Source: Penicillium oxalicum | Taxonomy: Eukaryota; Ascomycota; Eurotiomycetes; Eurotiales; Aspergillaceae | Assembly (NCBI RefSeq): GCF_001723175.1 | Contig: NC_064656.1 | Span: forward strand, 2,480,001 to 2,544,000 | DNA length: 64,000 nucleotides | Direction: 5' to 3' | In this document: piece after piece, positions 57,653-64,000 of the stretch | Numbering within the stretch: position 1 is the first letter of the stretch | Layout of the letters: each line of letters starts with the position of its first letter | Position numbers and translations under genes: made by a program | Notes under the pieces: generated by a model | Seen by the model: the letters and a program-made list of their open reading frames with translations, nothing else | Databases searched by the model: none | What the model was told of the DNA's origin: nothing

Positions 57653-58471
57653 CTTTTTGATGTTTTTGCACGCCACAGGAGTGCCTCCTTTTTGTCGTCC
57701 TTTGATACTGAATCTCGATGCGATCGGTGGTCCGTATCGACGGGTAAGCCGCCGGTGGACCACGAATCATCGATGCTATCCCGACCGGGTTTGTCGTGTC
57801 ACGTCAGCTGGTCCTCGAGTCTCAATCGCTCGGAGATGCATGACACCTCGAGTCACGTGAATGGATACCCCGCTCCAATCCCCAAAAGGCCTAGTGCGAC
57901 TGAGCGGTGACATCAGTGAGCCCCTCCTTCCAGAACGGTAGGTCGGTTTTCCACCCTAAGAAAAAAACCCCCCCATAACGAAAAAAGAATAGCGCGGATG
58001 ACACTGAAGAACAACAGCCGCTTGAAACTGGATGCACAACAAACGTCAGAACAACTATCCATCGCTGGCTCACTTCCCACGAATCCAACCGGCTGGACTC
58101 CGTCACTAGGCTCCACTTCGCTACATCTCCCTCCCTCCGAAACTTTGCATCGCCATAGAACCACCCCATCCTTTGCTCAAAGCAAGTCCATCAAAGTACT
58201 TAAACGGGTCTGTGACGAAATCCGTCTGGGTATCCTCCCCACTTCTGCTTTGTCTCACCGGAATTGGGTTCAACCCCCCTCCCTCTGCCAGTCGTCCACT
58301 GCTCGTCATTAGCTTTCTCCCGTGCGGTGATTTATCTCGAGAGCGAGCTCAGTTCTAACAACCTCACATTCTTCGCTCTCTCCAAGCTCTCCCTCTCAAT
58401 TCGCGAAGACAACATAGACTCAACCTTGTCTTGGGAAGAGGTCCCTCTCACCCCCCAGTCTCAATTGCAAG
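57653..58471. other. pfkA promoter and pyrimidine-rich leader
   Basis: These 0.8 kb lead to pfkA. The last 200 bases are strongly CT-rich (CTCTCTCCAAGCTCTCCCTC), typical of highly expressed fungal glycolytic genes. No separate gene is recognised. Confidence 0.5.
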
Positions 58472-61005
58472 ATGGACCCCGCTACAAAACCTGTCGTCCC
58501 GCCCAAGAAGCGCCGCATTGGCGTTCTCACTTCGGGTGGTGATGCCCCCGGTATGAACGGTGCCGTGCGGGCCGTCGTTCGTATGGCTCTGCACTCCGAC
58601 TGCGAGGCCTACGCCGTCTACGAAGGCTATGAAGGTTTGGTCAATGGCGGCAACATGATCCGCCAGATGCACTGGGAGGACGTCCGTGGCTGGCTGTCGC
58701 GCGGTGGTACCCTCATCGGCTCTGCCCGTAGTATGGCTTTCCGCGAGCGCGCTGGTCGTCTCCGTGCGGCCAAGAACATGGTTCTGCGCGGCATTGACGC
58801 CCTCGTGGTTTGTGGTGGTGATGGCAGTTTGACCGGTGCTGATGTCTTCCGTGCCGAATGGCCGGGCCTTCTGAAGGAATTGGTCTCTGCTGGTGAATTG
58901 ACCGAAGAGCAAATCAAACCCTACAATGTTCTGAACATCGTCGGACTCGTGGGTTCGATCGATAATGATATGTCCGGAACTGATGCCACCATTGGCTGCT
59001 ACTCGTCCTTGACTCGCATCTGTGATGCGGTCGACGATGTCTTCGACACTGCCTTTTCGCACCAGCGCGGCTTCGTCATTGAGGTGATGGGCCGTCACTG
59101 CGGATGGCTGGCTCTCATGTCTGCTATTAGTACTGGTGCGGATTGGCTGTTCATTCCCGAGATCCCCCCTCGTGATGGCTGGGAGGACGATATGTGCGCG
59201 AGCATCACCAAGGTATGACCCTCCCCGAACGTTTTCTCGAGGAAGTATGGCGACCTTCATGCTGACTCAATTTGTTTCCCTCCCGCGTGCAGAACCGTAC
59301 CGAGCGCGGCAAGCGCCGTACTATCGTCATTGTTGCCGAGGGTGCACAGGATCGCCAGCTTAATAAGATTTCCAGTTCGACCATCAAGGACATTCTCACA
59401 CAACGACTGGGTCTGGATACCCGTACGACCGTCCTCGGACACACTCAGCGTGGTGGTGCTGCTTGCGCCTACGACCGCTGGCTCTCTACTCTGCAGGGCG
59501 TGGAGGCTGTTCGCGCCGTTCTAGACATGACACCAACCTCCCCGTCCCCCGTGATCACTATTCGTGAGAACAAGATTATGCGCACTCCTTTGATGGAGGC
59601 TGTTCAGGCCACCAAGGACGTCGCTGCTAAGATCCACGCTAAGGACTTCGAGGCTGCCATGACCCTCCGTGATCCAGAGTTCAAGGAATACTACCGCGCC
59701 TACCTCAACACAGCTACCCCGGATCATCCCAAGATGATGGTGGCCCAGGAGAAGGTAAGACGAGACATACCTGCTGAAATAAGCATTGAGCATCCACAAA
59801 ACGGGATGCTGGCTGGACTCGTGTGGCTAATCTCTTGACGTTTCATCTTGCAGAAAATGCGCATTGCTATCATCCACGTGGGTGCCCCCGCTGGAGGTAT
59901 GAACCAGGCCACCCGAGCTGCCGTAGCCTACTGTCTTACTCGTGGACACACTGCCCTTGCCATTCACAACGGTTTCCCTGGTCTGATCCGCCATCATGCC
60001 GACAAGCCCATTAGCTCGGTCCGCGAGGTTCAATGGCTCGAGTCTGACAGCTGGGTGAACGAAGGTGGTTCCGACATTGGTACTAATCGTGGTCTGCCTT
60101 CCGAGGATATGGAAGGCACTGCCAAGTGCTTCGAGCTCTACAAGTTTGATGCTCTTTTCGTGGTTGGTGGGTTCGAGGCCTTCACGGCTGTGAGCCAGCT
60201 GCGCAAGGCTCGCACGCAGTACGATGCGTTCAAGATCCCCATGGTTGTGTTGCCTGCTACCATTTCGAACAATGTGCCGGGCACTGAATACTCGCTGGGC
60301 AGCGACACTTGTCTGAATACACTGATTGAGTTCTGCGACGCCATTCGCCAGTCCGCTTCCTCATCGCGTCGCCGTGTCTTCGTCATTGAAACCCAGGGTG
60401 GCCAGTCCGGCTACATTGCGACCACAGCTGGCCTTGCCGTAGGCGCTGTCGCCGTTTACATCCCCGAGGAGGGCATTGATATTAAGATGCTCTCTCGGGA
60501 TATCGATTTCTTGCGTGACAACTTCATTCGTGACAAGGGTGCTAACCGAGCTGGCAAGATTATCCTTCGCAACGAGTGTGCCTCAAAGACCTATAGCACC
60601 CAGGTGATCGCTGATATGATCAAGGAGGAAGCTCACGGGCGCTTCGAGTCTCGCTCAGCTGTTCCTGGTCACTTCCAACAAGGTGGCAAGCCATCCCCCA
60701 TGGACCGTGTCCGCGCCCTTCGAATGGCTATCAAGTGTATGCAGCACCTTGAGAGCTATGCTGGTCAGAGTCGAGAGCAAATCGCCGCAGATGACCTATC
60801 TGCTGCCGTCATTGGTGTCAAGGGCTCCCAGGTCCTGTTCTCACCCATGGGGGGCGAGACGGGATTGGAGGCCACCGAGACCGACTGGGTGCGCCGTCGC
60901 CCCAAGTCTGAGTTCTGGCTCGAGCTTCAAGATGTCGTCAACGTTCTTTCTGGCCGTTCCGGTAACCGTGCCGTCGACACTTCGGTCATCTACGATAGTA
61001 TGTAA
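58472..61005 (+). CDS. pfkA: ATP-dependent 6-phosphofructokinase
   Basis: The join is 58472-59212, 59293-59754, 59854-61005, giving 784 residues. It phosphorylates fructose-6-phosphate to fructose-1,6-bisphosphate, the committed step of glycolysis. It is the eukaryotic fused type with two PFK halves. The N-terminal catalytic half has [18 protein letters not shown] (ATP), CGGDGSLTG, the catalytic [11 protein letters not shown] and [22 protein letters not shown] completes the substrate site. The C-terminal half (from [20 protein letters not shown]) has lost the catalytic Asp ([11 protein letters not shown] replaces the IDND motif) and serves allosteric control (fructose-2,6-bisphosphate, citrate), as known for the family. 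Codon usage is strongly biased (GGT, GCC, AAG), fitting high expression. Intron 2 lies exactly between the two halves. Confidence 0.97.
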
Positions 61006-61960
61006 TCCCGGTCCTCCGGACCATCTCCCCCTCTCTCGTTGTCCGTCTCGTGGAATATTTGCTGCCCTCTTGCGCAACCCATTGGACTTTCTGCGCCCTT
61101 GGTTCTCTTTCCCTCTTTGGCACGGTGCATGCGACTCGCGGGGCCAATTTTGTGGAGACCCCCATCCCCAGCCTTTTCATCTTCATTACCGGATATTAAT
61201 ACTTGCCGCTTTTCTTTCCTACCAGATCCCGCCACGGTCCACGTTATCCCCGCTGTCCCTAGCTCTGCCTGAAGGGCCTCCCCAATCAACGGTGATATGA
61301 TCCTTCTGACCGGACACATCAAAACATTGTTTTCCAGATCGGTTCCGTCACGATGCCGAGAAACTCCGGTGCTCGCTATGAAGCCCTCCTCGCATCCACC
61401 TGTGAGGATTGGATCGCCACTCCGCCGTCACTCGCATGCCATCGAAGCAACGTCATTGCCATGGAACCTCATTAATGCTTGTATGATGATATGCCCCCCT
61501 CTTCACGCGAATTCGACACTTGGGGTTTGACCATCTCGCTCGCGAGCTTCAGATTTGAGGCGCTTGATCTTTTGCCGTGAAAATTTGGTCTACTCCAACG
61601 TGCCATCCTTGAACTCTTTTTATGAATTTTTCTTTTCCTCCGGGGGCTTTTAGGTTTCAATGTACAGAGGGCTCTTGAATTTAAGTCATCTTGATGGGTC
61701 TACAAGATACCAATAGACTCGGTTCACACACAAAGATTCGAATTCGGAAGCTAGGGATGTTGACGAATGCACCCAATCTAATGGGTGATGAAGGATGTAT
61801 TGTTATTTGGTCGTAAAACATGAGAGTCCTCGCTGAGTCGGTCGAGGCATGATGGGTCGCCTCGGAGTTGGAGAAGGATAGGACTCATAGTATCAAATGA
61901 CCTCCGCTGTGAAAATGGCTCGGCGACAGCCCAGTGGGTCTGGTACACATGCCCTTTCCA
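61006..61960. other. Intergenic between convergent pfkA and isn1
   Basis: These 0.95 kb form the 3' flanks of both genes. The CT-rich first part is probably the pfkA 3' UTR. No gene is recognised. Confidence 0.5.
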
Positions 61961-63995
61961 TCATGTGGAGGGATTCACGGCGCCCTCCAATTCATCCAAG
62001 AGGTCGACGGTCTCGGCTGGACTGGCAATCCAAGCCGTTGTAGAAGCCAGCCGAGCCTGGAAAGGGACCCTGTCAGCAAGTATTCCTTTCGTGGCAAGAC
62101 TTTGCCCCTCTGCCAGTGGCTTTGATTTCTCTTTCTCTTTGTTCTGTTCAACCCCATGCACTTACCTTGAAATCATTGGCACCTGCCGACAAGAATTGAT
62201 CGCCAATATGAAGGGTCTTGGAGGGATCAATGCCACCAAAGTATCGTTGACAAGCCCGGACACCCCACGACTTATCGCCAATGTCGACGAAGACGTCGTT
62301 GCCACCTGCAAAGAAGGAAGGTCTCGTATTAGCCGTGAAATTTAGTTCAACATTTTCTGCGGGTCCTAGTCTCGGCCAGAGCTCCGCAGGCAGAGGAGGA
62401 GGGGACAAGATATATTGTTTTTACCGTTGAATGCACAGAATGGAAGTCGAGCACCGACCGCCGACCTCTCGACTGTATTTTGCACCACCAGGACGGTTTC
62501 CTCCAATTGTTCACGGTTAATGCGAACTCCATTCACGGGGTAGACTCCGACGGCTCGGTCCTTGCGCAAAACCGCGGCGGGCAGACTCAGATTCGCGGCA
62601 CAGGCTCGCAGTGCTGATTCGGCCAGATCAAGGAGCTCTTTGATATCTTTCTCGTTCCATGTGCGCATCTCATCGAGTAGCCATTCCTCTCGCGGGACAT
62701 AAGTCAGGCGAACCTCGGAATCGGGATCGAAACGGAAGAGGAAATTACTCTCCCCGCCCATGACGATAATTCCCTGCTTCTGGGCCGGGGTCAAGGTGGT
62801 TGACTGGTGGATGGCGTCGAGCAGACCGTGCAAACGGCCATAATACTTGGGAGCCTCTTCATACCCGGCCGCCGTGACGATGCCGACTTTCCGCCCCTGC
62901 TGGAGAAGACGCAGTATGCGCGGGATGACTGGGTTCTCGGGCGTGAGGCAAGCACCGTCGTCATACAGGGTGACATCTCCGTCAAAAGTGACCAGTTGCA
63001 CCTCGCTGGCACGGACGAGACCCTGTAATTGGGCGGAGTTGAGGATGAGTCGGATGTCGTTGAAAGAAGGGGCGACGAAGCGGCGTCGGCTGATGAATCG
63101 TCGCTGATCTTGATACTTGAAGGCCTCTTCCAGATGCAGACGCGTGAAGAAAGTTCCCACTGTAGGTACCAGTAGCTTGAGCTTGGACTTGCCCGGTGCG
63201 TCACGGTCATGGTGATCGACTGCGGCGAGGGGTCGACGAGGATGTCGATCTGGTCAGCGCACTGTGCGTTCTTCTTTGGGTCTATCACCGAATGGAAGGG
63301 GATCTCTTTCGCAATCACGAGCTTTTCGAACCAAAAGGAAAGGGGAAAAAGCTTTGGTTGATCATCACTCGGACGGAAGAGGTCCGGTGGAAACGGGGTT
63401 GCCTGAAAATACGGCTGTGCCAGGACCGACTTACTGTGATCCAGGATCAAGTTCTCAACATCGCGCATGATCTCCGCATAGCGCTGGTGCGTATCTGCGG
63501 CGACCGAATTGAGCCGCTCGCTGGATTCTTGCGTGAGAGCGATGGGATGCGAATGCAACACAAACGGTACGGCCAGGAGTCCCTATCGCCCGAGATGAGA
63601 AGGCCGCATTACCCCCAGTGACGTGGGATGGGGTTGCTCTCAGGCCCATTTTTCGGTCTCGGCCGTGACATACCTTGATCCATTCAATCTAGTTTGGCGA
63701 TATCAGCACGTGAGTCACTATAGCTTTTTTGAGTCTCGTTGACTTTGCGAGGGTGATGCTCACCAATTGATCTCGGCGATGAGTCTATCTCGTCAGCGTT
63801 GGGCATTAGCAGAGATAGGGAAATTGTTTGTCCTTGCGAGGAGCAGAGGAGTTACCTTGAGAGCATCTAGATAGGTTGGGCACGGATCAGTAGATGCCAG
63901 GCAGATACATTGACGATGGCAGGCTGGTGCCTCCGCATCGAATGAGACTCGGAGGGGGGAAGAAGCCTACACTCGACACGATAGCGGGTAGTCAT
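61961..63995 (-). CDS. isn1: IMP-specific 5'-nucleotidase, micro-exon 5' end, one apparent frameshift
   Basis: Exons on the minus strand are 63995-63971, 63866-63856, 63784-63764, 63688-63674, 63582-62425, 62305-62166, 62056-61961, about 488 residues. The first four exons are 25, 11, 21 and 15 bases and together spell MTTRYRVEYALKTHRRDQL-IEWIK, the conserved ISN1 start. Isn1 dephosphorylates IMP to inosine in purine catabolism/salvage. Its HAD-like catalytic motif is VTFDGDVTLYDD (DxDxT), and the C-terminus DKSWGVRACQRYFGG, LHIGDQFLSAGANDFK, ARLASTTAWIASPAETVDLL is typical. In the large exon the frame breaks near 63201: MTVTHRA would continue as a nonsense reading, while one frame over PGKSKLKLLVPTVGTFFTRL continues the family. 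One base is missing (or an equivalent change). The exon phases on both sides are consistent only if one base is restored. Confidence 0.9.
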
Positions 63996-64000
63996 TGTTT

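Overview
The window is nuclear DNA of a filamentous ascomycete, most likely Eurotiales (Aspergillus/Penicillium type). The evidence is genes with many short introns (about 55-95 bases, GT...AG), a PAZ-less Dicer-like 2 gene, a fungal two-half phosphofructokinase, Mediator subunit 17, a secreted GH2 exo-glucosaminidase, and tRNA genes with introns after anticodon position 37. I place about 21 protein genes and three tRNA genes. Exon joins were read by eye from splice signals plus protein continuity and are given in each entry.

Left part (0-11.6 kb): the 3' two thirds of a hybrid histidine kinase cut by the window edge, probably the fungal phytochrome; a 7TM membrane protein; the ER-junction protein lunapark; and an intact seven-exon dcl2 (antiviral/transposon RNA silencing), convergent with lunapark. 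A 5.5 kb stretch with no recognisable gene follows (11.6-17.15 kb).

Middle (17-45 kb): a ferric reductase with an SreA-like GATA site upstream, an allantoate-permease-type MFS transporter divergent from a GH105 unsaturated rhamnogalacturonyl hydrolase, an amidohydrolase/deaminase, a small basic Thr-rich protein, a secreted type-B carboxylesterase, an F-box protein, a GH2 exo-beta-glucosaminidase, an intron-containing tRNA-Met, a GPI-anchored GH76 mannanase (DFG5/DCW1 type), a zinc alcohol dehydrogenase whose N-terminus carries a frameshift, and a GH1 beta-glucosidase with an unusual N-terminal extension. Carbohydrate-active genes are common here, but they act on different polymers (pectin, chitosan, cell-wall mannan, beta-glucosides) and alternate with unrelated genes, so I do not call a cluster.

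Right part (45-64 kb): med17, an intron-containing tRNA-Ala(CGC), a second ACS-family MFS transporter, a small six-cysteine secreted protein, an FAD-dependent amine/amino-acid oxidoreductase, a PAP2 lipid phosphatase, a tRNA-Ala(AGC), pfkA, and the IMP-specific 5'-nucleotidase isn1. isn1 starts with four micro-exons and has an apparent single-base frameshift.

The window looks like ordinary conserved fungal chromosome. I see no secondary-metabolite backbone gene, no complete transposon and no clear new multi-gene system. The most useful leads are the two independent single-base frameshifts in otherwise intact genes, the SreA-like site on the ferric reductase, micro-exon splicing in isn1 and other genes, the in-frame retainable intron in the GH1 gene, and a 12-bp periodic repeat near 36.2 kb that ends in a consensus splice donor.
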